Below, one piece after another: positions 24,380 through 33,132 of a stretch of 64,000 bases of DNA. Below the pieces are notes generated by a model. The model was not told the DNA's origin, did not search any database, and saw only the letters and a program-made list of their open reading frames with translations. Origin of the DNA: Lutimaribacter pacificus (GTDB lineage: Bacteria; Pseudomonadota; Alphaproteobacteria; Rhodobacterales; Rhodobacteraceae); contig NZ_FQZZ01000008.1 in assembly GCF_900142185.1 (NCBI RefSeq), forward strand, positions 1 through 64,000, given 5' to 3'. The position numbers and the translations under genes were made by a program. How positions within the stretch are numbered: the first letter of the stretch is position 1; the number at the start of each line of letters is the position of its first letter.

Positions 24380-25114
24380 ATGAGTTTCGCCCTGGAAGAT
24401 GCAACCACAGCCCTGCGTTGCAGGCTGCTTGCCGGCAATTTCGACCCCGGCACCAAGCTGCGCGAGATTTCGGTGGCCGAGGATCTCGGCGTGTCGAGAA
24501 CCATCGCCCGGCTGGCCATGAGCACGCTGGAACACGAGGGGTTGCTGACCCGCGAACCGAACCGCGGCAGCCGGGTGAAGCGGTTTTCGATCAAGGAAAT
24601 CGCCGATGCCATCGAGGTTCGGGGCGAGCTTGAGGCGATGGCGGTGCGGCAGGCCGCCGAACGCGGGCTCGAGGCCGCCGCCGATGACGAGTTGTCGGAG
24701 ATGCTGGAGCGTTTCGAGGAATTGCTGACGGCAGGCGTCACCACCGACGAGATGCGCGACCGATGGGTCGAACTCAACAGTGCATTCCATGCCTGCCTGA
24801 TCGAGGCATCGGGGAACTGGGCGCTCAAGGTGTCCATCGCGCAGATGTCGCGGCTGCCATTGGTATCGCCCTCGGCGCTGATCTTCGACCGGAAGGACCA
24901 CGAGAACGGGTTTCGGCAACTGGCCGCATCCCATGCGGACCACATGGAGATCGTCGCCGCGATACGGGCCCGGCAGGGGCACCGGGCCGAGGCACGGATG
25001 CGCGAACATGCCTACATGAACGCCCGCAACAAGCGCCTGAACCTCGCCGATCCCGAAACCATGGACCTGGCCCGCGCGCTTCCGGGCGGTCCGTTGATTC
25101 GGCCCGACAACTGA
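24380..25114 (+). CDS. GntR-family (FCD domain) transcriptional regulator
   Basis: This 244-residue regulator has an N-terminal winged helix (about 8-75, with EDLGVSRTIARLAMSTLEHEGLL as recognition region) and a C-terminal FCD domain (about 85-225; His and Asp/Glu residues such as HADHMEIVAAI suit a metal-bound carboxylate ligand). AAAGGATT precedes the ATG. It is divergent from the TRAP operon and likely binds the inverted GCATGC pairs in front of both that operon and the biotin-dependent operon at 16220, joining them in one regulon. Confidence 0.9.
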   Translation: MSFALEDATTALRCRLLAGNFDPGTKLREISVAEDLGVSRTIARLAMSTLEHEGLLTREPNRGSRVKRFSIKEIADAIEVRGELEAMAVRQAAERGLEAAADDELSEMLERFEELLTAGVTTDEMRDRWVELNSAFHACLIEASGNWALKVSIAQMSRLPLVSPSALIFDRKDHENGFRQLAASHADHMEIVAAIRARQGHRAEARMREHAYMNARNKRLNLADPETMDLARALPGGPLIRPDN

Positions 25115-25403
25115 CCGCGCTGCCCGATCGAGCACGCACCGCCCGTATCGGACGGCTCCATGGTTCATGTCGGTATCGTGTTCGCGGGGCAGATCCCGGA
25201 CGTGCCGGGGCGACAGCGGGAACCGGACGTGCAGCGTGACGGCCAGGCACGGTGGAAACGCCCTGCCCCCTCAAGCCGGTTTCTTGTGACGATACCCTCT
25301 GGAACAACGGGGTTGCCCTCTCGTTTCGGTGGCCATAATTCGGCTGCACCCCGCATCCACATGGCCTAAACTTTTCAAGCCCGAGGAAACGCGGAACGGC
25401 ATC
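25115..25403. other. Intergenic region upstream of the LysR gene
   Basis: 289 bp without a convincing gene. The 25 codons in front of the LysR start at 25404 are open but lack conservation with LysR N-termini. It presumably carries the LysR promoter. Confidence 0.5.
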
Positions 25404-26354
25404 ATGAAGATCGACAGCGAGCATCTGGAAATCCTGGCGGTAATCGTCGACAAGGGCGGCCTGACCGAGGCCGCGACGGCGTTGGGCAAATCCCAACCCT
25501 CGGTGTCACGCAGCATGGCGCTGCTGGAGCAACGGATCGGGATGCCTTTGTTCGAGTCCCGCCGCCGCCCGCTGCGGCCGACCAAGCTTGGCGTGGATCT
25601 GGCTCGGCTGGGCAGCCGCATTCGGATCGCCAACCAGGAAGCCAGCCTGATGATCCAGCGATTTCGGCAGGGCCACGCCGGAAACCTGCGCATCGGTGGC
25701 ACGCCGATCTTCATGGATGGCGCGGTCTCGACCATCTTCGCCGATTTCCAATCCCGCTATGCCGACGTGAATATCGAGCAGTTCTATGGCTATCAGGACA
25801 CGTTGATCGCCGATCTGCGCAACGACGCGCTGGATATGGCCGTTCTGCCGCTGCATCCCAGCCAGGTTCCGGCGGATCTGGAATTTACACCGCTGCTGTC
25901 CGGGCTGAACGTCATCACCTGCCGCGTGGGGCACCCCCTGACACGGCGCAAAGCCATCACGCTTGCCGATATCGAACCGTTCACGTGGATCGCCCCGCCC
26001 GCGAACAGCCCGCTTTACCGCGATCTGGAACGGGCGCTGAAATCCATCGGATGCGAGGATTTCCGCGTCAACTTCTCAGGCGGCACTCTCGCTTCGATCC
26101 AGGCCATGCTGGCCGGGTCGGACTCGCTGACCGTCCTTCCCTATTCGGTTGTTTTCCTGTCACGCCAGACCGTCCCGCTGGAGGCGCTGCCGCTGAAGAT
26201 CAACCACCCGAACCGCGAACTTGGCTTCCTGGTATCGAAGGACCGGCCGGGCCTGCCCGCCATCGGCAAACTGGCCGATTTCCTTAAGGCAGAGTTTCAA
26301 CTACTCCAGACCAGGATCGAACACGAACAGCAGGTCACCCGGCGCCGGGGCTGA
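25404..26354 (+). CDS. LysR-family transcriptional regulator
   Basis: This 316-residue protein has the LysR winged helix at residues 5-65 (LTEAATALGKSQPSVSRSMALLEQRIGMPLFES) and an effector domain from about 90 to 295. The MKIDSEHLEILAVIVDKGG start is typical for the family. It ends 4 bp from the stop of the convergent LivF gene. It may regulate the aromatic-degradation operon transcribed toward it, which has no other dedicated regulator, although LysR genes more often lie next to the promoter they control. An effect on the upstream biotin/TRAP region is also possible. Confidence 0.9.
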   Translation: MKIDSEHLEILAVIVDKGGLTEAATALGKSQPSVSRSMALLEQRIGMPLFESRRRPLRPTKLGVDLARLGSRIRIANQEASLMIQRFRQGHAGNLRIGGTPIFMDGAVSTIFADFQSRYADVNIEQFYGYQDTLIADLRNDALDMAVLPLHPSQVPADLEFTPLLSGLNVITCRVGHPLTRRKAITLADIEPFTWIAPPANSPLYRDLERALKSIGCEDFRVNFSGGTLASIQAMLAGSDSLTVLPYSVVFLSRQTVPLEALPLKINHPNRELGFLVSKDRPGLPAIGKLADFLKAEFQLLQTRIEHEQQVTRRRG

Positions 26355-26358
26355 CCGG

Positions 26359-27066
26359 TCACATTCCCAGATAGGCCTTTTGCACCGCTTCGCTTTGCAG
26401 AAGGTCGCTGGCCGCCCCCTCGCCCGTAATCCTGCCATCCTCAAGCAGGTAACCACGATCTGAAATCGACAGGCTCTGATGCGAGTTCTGTTCGACCATC
26501 AATACGCTCGTTCCCGTCGCGGCAATGTTCGGCAAGGCCCGGAACAGCTCGGTCGTCAGCAAGGGCGACAGCCCCAGCGATGGCTCATCCAGCAGCAAAA
26601 GCTGCGGGTCGGTCATCATCGCGCGTCCGATCGCCACCATCTGCTGTTCACCGCCGCTCATCGTGCCGGCGATCTGGGACAGGCGCTGTCGCAGCTTGGG
26701 AAAGACTGCAAAGACACGCTCGAGGCTGTCGCTGGCCTGCGCGCGCGTACGCGGCAGGAATGCCCCGAGCGACAGGTTCTCGGCCACCGTCAGAGTGCTG
26801 AAGAGATGCCGCCCCTCGGGCACCAACGCCAGCCCCGCCTCGACGATCTGATGCGCAGGCAAACGCTCAAGCGACTGCCCGCCAAGCAGGATGCGCGCGC
26901 CGGGCGCTGGCGTGACCAGACCGGCCAGCGCCTTGATGAAAGTCGATTTGCCGGCACCGTTCGCCCCCAGAACCACGACGATCTCGCCCTGGCCCACGGA
27001 CAATGCCACATCGGACAGGGCCAGATGGCGGCCATAGCTGACCGAAAGGTTGGATACTTCAAGCAT
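26359..27066 (-). CDS. livF: Branched-chain-amino-acid-type ABC ATPase (LivF)
   Basis: This 235-residue ATPase of the HAAT importer class has Walker A GANGAGKS (34-41), a signature near MSGGEQQM, Walker B LLLLDEPSLGLSP and the typical LivF phrases GLALVPEGRHLFSTLTVAENL and MVEQN. The start at 27066 overlaps the LivG stop by 8 bp. It is the last gene of the minus-strand operon that begins at 36653 and includes aromatic hydroxylases, so the importer likely carries an aromatic acid, as many HAAT systems in such loci do. Confidence 0.92.
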   Translation of the reverse strand: MLEVSNLSVSYGRHLALSDVALSVGQGEIVVVLGANGAGKSTFIKALAGLVTPAPGARILLGGQSLERLPAHQIVEAGLALVPEGRHLFSTLTVAENLSLGAFLPRTRAQASDSLERVFAVFPKLRQRLSQIAGTMSGGEQQMVAIGRAMMTDPQLLLLDEPSLGLSPLLTTELFRALPNIAATGTSVLMVEQNSHQSLSISDRGYLLEDGRITGEGAASDLLQSEAVQKAYLGM

Positions 27067-27793
27067 GGTGCGGTTCTCCGAGATAGGCCTCGACCACATG
27101 CGGATCGGTCAGGACGGCGGCAGGCGTTCCTTCGGCGATCTTTGCGCCGGCATTCATGACGACACAGCGATCGCACAGCGAATGGATTGCGGACATCACA
27201 TGCTCAACCATGATGATGGCCGTGCCCAGGTCGCGGATCTTGCGGATGACCTCGATCCCGCTCAGCAGCTCGGTTGCGTTCAACCCCGCCAGCCATTCGT
27301 CGAGCAGCAGCACCTTGGGTTCCATCGCCAGCGCGCGCGCCAGTTCCAGCCGCTTTTGATCAATGTAGGTCAGCTTCGAAACCTCGACCCCGGCCTTGTC
27401 CGCCAGGCCGACGACCTCGAGATATTCGCGGCTTCGCGCGATCATGGCCGCATTCCAGGATCGCCCCGGCTGAAACGCCATGCCGACCACGGCGTTCTCC
27501 AGCACCGTCATCTCTTCGATCAGACGCAGAAGCTGAAACGTCCGCGCAACCCCCTTGTGGGCGACCTTGTTCGCCGGCAGGCCGGAAATCGGCTCTCCGT
27601 GCAATTCGATCGTCCCGCGATCCAGTGCAAACGCACCCGAAATCAGGTTCATCGTCGTGGTCTTGCCCGAACCGTTGGGACCGATCAGCCCCATGATCTC
27701 GCCCGGCATCAGGTCGAAACTGACATCATCCACCGCAACAAGCCCACCGAATGCCTTGCGGATGCCGTTCACTCTCATGATCGTCCCGGTCAT
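27059..27793 (-). CDS. livG: Branched-chain-amino-acid-type ABC ATPase (LivG)
   Basis: This 244-residue ATPase has Walker A GPNGSGKT (38-45), the LivG-like Q-loop ARTFQLLRLIEEMTVLENAVVG, Walker B VLLLDEWLAGLN and VEHVMSAI. The signature region reads LTYIDQKRLELARAL, in place of the usual LSGGQQ, as in some LivG proteins of aromatic-uptake systems. AAGGAG precedes the ATG, which overlaps the LivM stop (ATGA). Confidence 0.92.
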   Translation of the reverse strand: MTGTIMRVNGIRKAFGGLVAVDDVSFDLMPGEIMGLIGPNGSGKTTTMNLISGAFALDRGTIELHGEPISGLPANKVAHKGVARTFQLLRLIEEMTVLENAVVGMAFQPGRSWNAAMIARSREYLEVVGLADKAGVEVSKLTYIDQKRLELARALAMEPKVLLLDEWLAGLNATELLSGIEVIRKIRDLGTAIIMVEHVMSAIHSLCDRCVVMNAGAKIAEGTPAAVLTDPHVVEAYLGEPHHA

Positions 27794-28743
27794 GTGCGTT
27801 CTCCTTCCCGGGTGGATTGCGGCACGGCGCGCTTGAGCGCGAACAGCTCCTCGATACGGCCGATGATCCCGTTCGGCAGCAGGTAGACGATCACGATGAA
27901 GACCAGCCCCAACAGCAGCGAGAATGCCTGTGGAAACTGGCTTCCCAACGCTTCGAACAGGAACGACATCAGAACCGCCCCAAGAAGCGGGCCGTAGATG
28001 CGGTGCATGCCGCCCAGCAGCGCCATGATGACCACCTGGAACGAAAGCGTGGCGTTAAAGGCGATGGCCGGGTCGATATAGGTCCAGCGCGGGGCCATGA
28101 TCGCCCCGGCCAGCGCCATGATCGCGGAACTGGCCGTGAACAACCCGAGTTTGGCGAAGGTCGGGTTCAGGCCGAAATGACGGGCCATGGTCTCGTCCCC
28201 GCCTATGACCCGCAACGCGAAGCCGAGGCGCGAGCGTTGCAGTGCCACCGCACCGATCAGCACGACCGCAAGCAAGCCCAGAAGCTGCCAGAAGATCTGG
28301 GGTTGCGTGATATCGAGAAAGATGTAGCGCCCGATGGAACGGGTAACGTTGACCTCATACCAGGTGACGAGTTGGCGGACCATCTCGCTCAGGCCGAAGG
28401 TGAAGATCACGAAATAAATCCCGGCAAGCCTCAGCGTTGCCAATCCCACGATCAACGCAACACCGCCACCGATCAGCGCCGAGATCAGCAGGATCACCGG
28501 CCAGGGCAGTACCTCGCCCAGGACAGCGACGGTATAGGACCCGATGCCGAAGAATACCACGCTGGCCAACGATACATAGCGTGTCGGCCCCGAAAACAGC
28601 CCCCATGCGGTCGCCAGAACGGCATAGTTGAGACACCCGATGGCAAAGGCCATCTGAAAACCGCTTGCAAAAAAGGGCATGAATGCAAGCAGGCCGGAAA
28701 TCGCGAGAATAAGGATGTAGGGTACTGGCGAACGGACGATCAT
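27790..28743 (-). CDS. livM: Branched-chain-amino-acid-type ABC permease (LivM)
   Basis: This 317-residue membrane protein has eight to ten helices with the LivM landmarks GIYFVIFTFGLSEM, SRLGFALRVIGGDETMARHFGLN and LGGMHRIYGPLLGA. The start ATG at 28743 overlaps the LivH stop by 4 bp. Longer open frames extend upstream but run through LivH. It forms the translocation pore together with LivH. Confidence 0.92.
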   Translation of the reverse strand: MIVRSPVPYILILAISGLLAFMPFFASGFQMAFAIGCLNYAVLATAWGLFSGPTRYVSLASVVFFGIGSYTVAVLGEVLPWPVILLISALIGGGVALIVGLATLRLAGIYFVIFTFGLSEMVRQLVTWYEVNVTRSIGRYIFLDITQPQIFWQLLGLLAVVLIGAVALQRSRLGFALRVIGGDETMARHFGLNPTFAKLGLFTASSAIMALAGAIMAPRWTYIDPAIAFNATLSFQVVIMALLGGMHRIYGPLLGAVLMSFLFEALGSQFPQAFSLLLGLVFIVIVYLLPNGIIGRIEELFALKRAVPQSTREGERT

Positions 28744-29612
28744 CTGACGGCCCTCCCGAAAATGCCGACCGGCCGGACGATCAGCGCCAGCAGGAAGACC
28801 GCGTAGATCACCGCGACGGTCAGGCCCGGATCCAGGTAGGCCGCGACGAAGGCTTCGATCAGCCCCAGCGCCAGTCCCACCAGCAACGCCCCGACCACGT
28901 GCCCGACACCGGCCATGATGACCACGATCAGTGCCTTCATGGTAAAGACAACGCCCATCTCCGCGGTGAAGGTCATGTAGGTGCTGATCAGCACACCGCC
29001 CAGCGCGGCAATCGCCCCGCCGATCGCAAAAGCCAGGCCTGCGGCCCATTTCACGTCGATCCCCACAAGCTGCGCGCCAACCGGATCGACCGCGACCGCG
29101 CGCAGGGCCATTCCCGTCCGGGTGCGCATCAGGAATGCAAAGGCCAGCGCGCCCACGACCACGGCCGCCCCGAAGGAAACCAGCCGGTTCAGGGCCACTG
29201 TTGCATCGAGAATGCGCACCGGCACTGAAAGATAGGTGTACGAGGTATAGTTGCTGCCAAAGACCAGCAGCATGATGCCCATCATCGCAAAGAGCAGCCC
29301 GAACGTCAGCAGCAGGCTGTCGATCTCAAGCGCGACGGGTGTCCTCGCCCTGCGCAGGATCGGTGTCAGCATGACCCGATAGATCAGCCACGACAGCCCG
29401 AAGGCCACAGGCACGACCACCAGCGCCAGCAGGTAGGGGCTGATGCCCAGCGCGCCGAACAGGACATAGACGGCAAAGGCGGCGCCAATCAGAAACTCGC
29501 CATAGCCAAGGTTGAGCGAGCGCGACACCCCGTATTGAATCGTCAGACCCATCGCGACGAGCGCATAGACCCCGCCGAGCGTCAGGCCGCTCAGCAATGC
29601 GTTCATGAACAT
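28740..29612 (-). CDS. livH: Branched-chain-amino-acid-type ABC permease (LivH)
   Basis: This 290-residue membrane protein opens with NALLSGLTLGGVYALVAMGLTIQYGV and contains RTGMALRAVAVDPVGAQLVGID, both LivH signatures. About eight helices are predicted. GAGGGG lies 5 bp upstream of the ATG at 29612; a second ATG two codons later is possible. It follows the binding-protein gene by 62 bp. Confidence 0.92.
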   Translation of the reverse strand: MFMNALLSGLTLGGVYALVAMGLTIQYGVSRSLNLGYGEFLIGAAFAVYVLFGALGISPYLLALVVVPVAFGLSWLIYRVMLTPILRRARTPVALEIDSLLLTFGLLFAMMGIMLLVFGSNYTSYTYLSVPVRILDATVALNRLVSFGAAVVVGALAFAFLMRTRTGMALRAVAVDPVGAQLVGIDVKWAAGLAFAIGGAIAALGGVLISTYMTFTAEMGVVFTMKALIVVIMAGVGHVVGALLVGLALGLIEAFVAAYLDPGLTVAVIYAVFLLALIVRPVGIFGRAVR

Positions 29613-29674
29613 GTTTTCCCCTCAGGATGGGCGGCGGCGCGGCCCCCCCGCGCCGCCGCGGTGTCAGATACCGG

Positions 29675-30895
29675 TCAGCGCGCGGGCCATGCGGGCTTGG
29701 GAACGACGAATTCGCCCCGTCCGGGCACGCCGAGCGGCCCAAGGCCCACGACATAGCCGTTGCTGATCTGTCCGGCCTTGAAGATATTCGGCATCATCTG
29801 GCTGCCCAGATTGATTTCGCCCAGGACCGTGTCGAACGTGCCGGTCTTCATCTCGTCGGCAACCACGTCGCCGTTCAGCGATCCGGTACGCGCGATGGCC
29901 TGTTCCATTGCCTGCAGCGCCGCATAGGTCACGATGCTGCCCGCGCTGTCGGGCCTTTGGCCGGTCACTTCCTCGTGCAGGGCGATGTAGCCCTGCACCC
30001 GTTCGTCGGCCATGTTCAGCCCGCCATGGGTCAGCAGGCCGTCGACGGTATCGCCGAAACGGTCATGGAACATTGGAAAGGCCCCACCGATACCGACATA
30101 CATGACCGCAGGGTTGAAATCGCGCAATTGCGCATTGTCGGTCAGTGCAATCGTGTCGGGTGGATAGCTGAAGGCAACGAACGCCTGGGTGTCGCTCACC
30201 TCGGACAGGATCGACGAGAAATCCTGCGTGCCGACCGGATAGGTCTGGTCGTATGTCAGCGTGAAACCGAAATCCTCGAAAGCGGTGCGTGCAGCCTGGG
30301 CCAGGTCGATGCCGAAAGCGTCGGCGACCGAAACCATCGCCACCTCGTCGCCGATATGCCCGGCCGCGCGGGCTTCGTCGAGCAGTTCCACCACCGGCAC
30401 CGCCCAGCTCTCCGCTGTGCCCGACAGCAGGAAGGCGCGCGGCCAGCGTTGTACCAGATCCGGCGCACGGTCGGTAATCGCGGTGGCCGAGGCATGGATG
30501 TAACCATGCCGGTCGAACAATGGCCCGACGGCAAGGTTGATCGCCGTGCCCCAGGGGGCCAGCAGGATATCGACATTGTCCTGGTTGATCAGCCGCTCGA
30601 CGGCGCGCACGGCCTCTTCCGAGTTCGAGCGGTCGTCATACTCTATCACCTCGATGGGACGGCGGGTATCGCCTACGAGGATGCCGCCGCGTTCACGCAT
30701 CTCGTGGACCCACAGCCGATAGTTGGGAACCTGCGTGGTCATCGCCCCGCCCGCATTCGGGCCACTGAGCGATATCGCGTAACCGATCTTGACCGGGGTA
30801 TCCGCATCCTGCGCATAGCCCGCATTCACCCCGAGCGAGCCGGCAAGCCCGATGCTCACTATGGACGCCAATGCGCCTCGTCTGGAAATAGTCAT
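29675..30895 (-). CDS. HAAT-type ABC substrate-binding protein
   Basis: This 406-residue periplasmic-binding-fold type 1 protein (LivK-like) has an N-terminus, MTISRRGALASIVSIGLAG, with twin arginines and a hydrophobic core, suggesting Tat export; cleavage is near GYA. The start at 30895 has AGGGAGG upstream. The mature sequence begins VKIGYAISLSGPNAGGAMTTQVPNY, which matches the ligand-binding loop of this family. In the operon it sits between the FAD hydroxylase and LivH, so an aromatic carboxylate or phenol derivative is a likelier ligand than leucine, by context. Confidence 0.9.
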   Translation of the reverse strand: MTISRRGALASIVSIGLAGSLGVNAGYAQDADTPVKIGYAISLSGPNAGGAMTTQVPNYRLWVHEMRERGGILVGDTRRPIEVIEYDDRSNSEEAVRAVERLINQDNVDILLAPWGTAINLAVGPLFDRHGYIHASATAITDRAPDLVQRWPRAFLLSGTAESWAVPVVELLDEARAAGHIGDEVAMVSVADAFGIDLAQAARTAFEDFGFTLTYDQTYPVGTQDFSSILSEVSDTQAFVAFSYPPDTIALTDNAQLRDFNPAVMYVGIGGAFPMFHDRFGDTVDGLLTHGGLNMADERVQGYIALHEEVTGQRPDSAGSIVTYAALQAMEQAIARTGSLNGDVVADEMKTGTFDTVLGEINLGSQMMPNIFKAGQISNGYVVGLGPLGVPGRGEFVVPKPAWPAR

Positions 30896-30998
30896 GAAGT
30901 CCTCCCTTGACCTTGGTTTGAATTCGTTGCGCATACCGGTCGGGGCCAACCTCTCCCCGGCCATGCTCTTTCGGCAGTTTTCCTGCCCGCCGCCCCCC

Positions 30999-32756
30999 TC
31001 AGCGCGCTAGGACCTGTCGTAACACCCGCGCCAGGTCGGCCGCGGGGTCTGCCACCAGTGCCGTTGCCCTCCAGCAGACATGATGATCCGGCCGAACCAG
31101 CAGGCAGCCGTTATCCTGAATCTCGCAGATCCGCGCCCAGTCGCCGCTGTGATCGGCAAACTCGCAGCGTGGACCGATGACATGACGGGCCAGGTCGATC
31201 CCCAGATGGCTGGATACCTTGCCCGCCGCTTCGACCCAGGCCTCGCCGCCCAGACCTGTCAGCAGCGTAAAGCGCCCATGGCCACACAGATCGAGTGTCG
31301 AAACCTCCTCGCCATTGTCATGACGATAGAGCCAGACATGCGGAAGCCGGGCGCCGGGCCAGGTGGTCGGTTGATAGTGCAGGTCGGCGTCGAGCTGGAA
31401 TGCGGGTTCGATCTGGTCCTCGACAACGACCGCCGGAGACCGGTAACGCTGGTTCATCTCGACACCATGGGCATCGAATTCGTACTTCTTGAAGGCAATG
31501 GCCTTACGGATCGCCTCGCGTTGCGCCGCCGCCTCGGCCGTGCCGTCGCTGCGCGCCTCGAGGTTCTTCTGCATCTGCTCAGGGCTGACACCCCCATCCA
31601 TGCCGAGCGCGGCAAAGATCGGTGCGGTCTCGGCAATGGACTGATTGGCGCGCGTGACGATCTGCCGGGCGACAGGGGCACGTTCATCGTCGTAGCTGGC
31701 CAACAGCCCTTCGCCCGCTTGCCCCTTGAGAACGAAGGCCAGTTTCCAGGCCAGGTTGAACGCATCCTGAATCGAAGTGTTCGACCCCAGCCCGTTCGAC
31801 GGGGGATGACGATGAATCGCATCGCCCATGCAAAAGACCCGCCCTTCGGAAACACGTGTGGCGTAATAGTCATTCACCGTCCAGGTGCTGGCCGCCAGCA
31901 GTTCGATCTCCAGATCGGGGTCGCCGATCAGCTGCCGTGCGACACTGGTGGCGAATTCCGGTGTGACTTCGGGCTCCGGGCCGTTGATGTCATAGCCCCA
32001 TACGATCAGCCACTCGTTCCAGGGGCGCACCATGCGCACCAGCCCCATGCCGATCCCGCCGACATCGGCACCGGGCTGCATCACCCAGTACAGAACCGAG
32101 GGGCGATGGGCGACATATTTGCTGAGATCGGCACGGAACAGGATATTCATCGAGCCGCCGACCGCCATTTTACCCTCGAAGGGCAGGCCGGCATGTTCGG
32201 CCACCAGCGATTTCCCCCCGTCTGCGCCGATCAGGTATTTCGAGCGCACGGTAAACTCGCCACCCGTCAGGCGGTCGCGCAGAACGGTGGTGACGCCTTC
32301 ATTGTCCTGTTCGTGATGCAGGTACTCGGTCGACATCCGCGCCTGGGTTCCGCGTGAGCACGCGGTCTTGAACAGCAGCGGCTCCATGTAGGTTTGGGGC
32401 AGGTCGTTCATCCGCCCCGGAGAGGACATCTGGTGTTCGGCCCGCGACAGGGGGTGATTGCCCCAGGCCTTCATGCGGCCGATCTCTTCTCCGGCCAGGC
32501 TTTCGCAAAAGATATTCTCGCCCATCAGGTCCTGATGGGTGGCGAAAAGATAGGCCTCGTCCTCGACCTCGCGGCCCAGATCGCGCAGCACTTCCATCGT
32601 TCGCTGGTTGGTAATATGGGCGCGTGGCGTATTCGCCAGCCAGCGATACTGGTTTACCGCCATGTTCGAGATGCCATAGCTCGACAAAAGCGCGGCAGCC
32701 GCCGATCCGGCAGGTCCGGTACCAATCACAAGAACATCCGTCGAGATATCGGCCAT
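30999..32756 (-). CDS. FAD-dependent aromatic (phenol-type) hydroxylase
   Basis: This 585-residue class A flavoprotein monooxygenase of the phenol 2-monooxygenase/TfdB type uses NAD(P)H and oxygen to hydroxylate a ring. The motifs are GTGPAGSA (12-19), the DG motif LIGADGGKS (near 175-183), the GD motif RVFCMGDAIHRHPPSNGLGSN (near 300-320) and a C-terminal thioredoxin-like region. GGAAGGA precedes the ATG. With the intradiol dioxygenase two genes upstream, a phenolic such as resorcinol, or a chlorinated or substituted phenol, converted toward hydroxyquinol is plausible. The exact substrate cannot be read off. Confidence 0.88.
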   Translation of the reverse strand: MADISTDVLVIGTGPAGSAAAALLSSYGISNMAVNQYRWLANTPRAHITNQRTMEVLRDLGREVEDEAYLFATHQDLMGENIFCESLAGEEIGRMKAWGNHPLSRAEHQMSSPGRMNDLPQTYMEPLLFKTACSRGTQARMSTEYLHHEQDNEGVTTVLRDRLTGGEFTVRSKYLIGADGGKSLVAEHAGLPFEGKMAVGGSMNILFRADLSKYVAHRPSVLYWVMQPGADVGGIGMGLVRMVRPWNEWLIVWGYDINGPEPEVTPEFATSVARQLIGDPDLEIELLAASTWTVNDYYATRVSEGRVFCMGDAIHRHPPSNGLGSNTSIQDAFNLAWKLAFVLKGQAGEGLLASYDDERAPVARQIVTRANQSIAETAPIFAALGMDGGVSPEQMQKNLEARSDGTAEAAAQREAIRKAIAFKKYEFDAHGVEMNQRYRSPAVVVEDQIEPAFQLDADLHYQPTTWPGARLPHVWLYRHDNGEEVSTLDLCGHGRFTLLTGLGGEAWVEAAGKVSSHLGIDLARHVIGPRCEFADHSGDWARICEIQDNGCLLVRPDHHVCWRATALVADPAADLARVLRQVLAR

Positions 32757-32792
32757 TCTTATTTCCTTCCAAGCAAGCGCCTCGGCCGGCGA

Positions 32793-33125
32793 CTATTTCA
32801 GTGTCACGTAAGTGCGCGGATCAAGCGCCGAGACCCGCACCACAACGCCCAGCCCCGTTGCCCGGGAAATCTCGTCGCGCAGCCGCCGGGCCAGGCCGGA
32901 CAGCATCTCGGGCGTTCGCTCGGGGCTGGGCAAAAGCGACAATTCCGTGTTGATCTGGGCCTGGTCCTCAAGGCCGGCGACCTCGATCACCGCGAACTGG
33001 CAGGCCGCCTGCGTCACCCTGAGGCTGTCGCACAGCAGGCTGCGCAAATCCGGCAGCATGCCCGAAAGCGTTTCGCGCGTGGCGGGACAGTTCCGCGAGT
33101 CGATATAGAATTTCACGTTGGGCAT
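32793..33125 (-). CDS. Tautomerase-superfamily-like small protein
   Basis: This 110-residue protein begins MPNVKFYIDSR; a proline directly after the initiator Met is the catalytic N-terminal Pro of the 4-oxalocrotonate tautomerase/CHMI/MIF superfamily. The length is close to CHMI (about 125). The rest (CQFAVIEVAGLEDQAQINTEL, RTPEMLSGLARRLRDEISRATG) fits the beta-alpha-beta fold but is divergent. It lies between the dioxygenase (7 bp away) and the FAD hydroxylase and may tautomerise a ring-cleavage product or an enol intermediate. No such step is needed in the standard hydroxyquinol route, so its role is open. Confidence 0.65.
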   Translation of the reverse strand: MPNVKFYIDSRNCPATRETLSGMLPDLRSLLCDSLRVTQAACQFAVIEVAGLEDQAQINTELSLLPSPERTPEMLSGLARRLRDEISRATGLGVVVRVSALDPRTYVTLK

Positions 33126-33132
33126 GGAGAAC

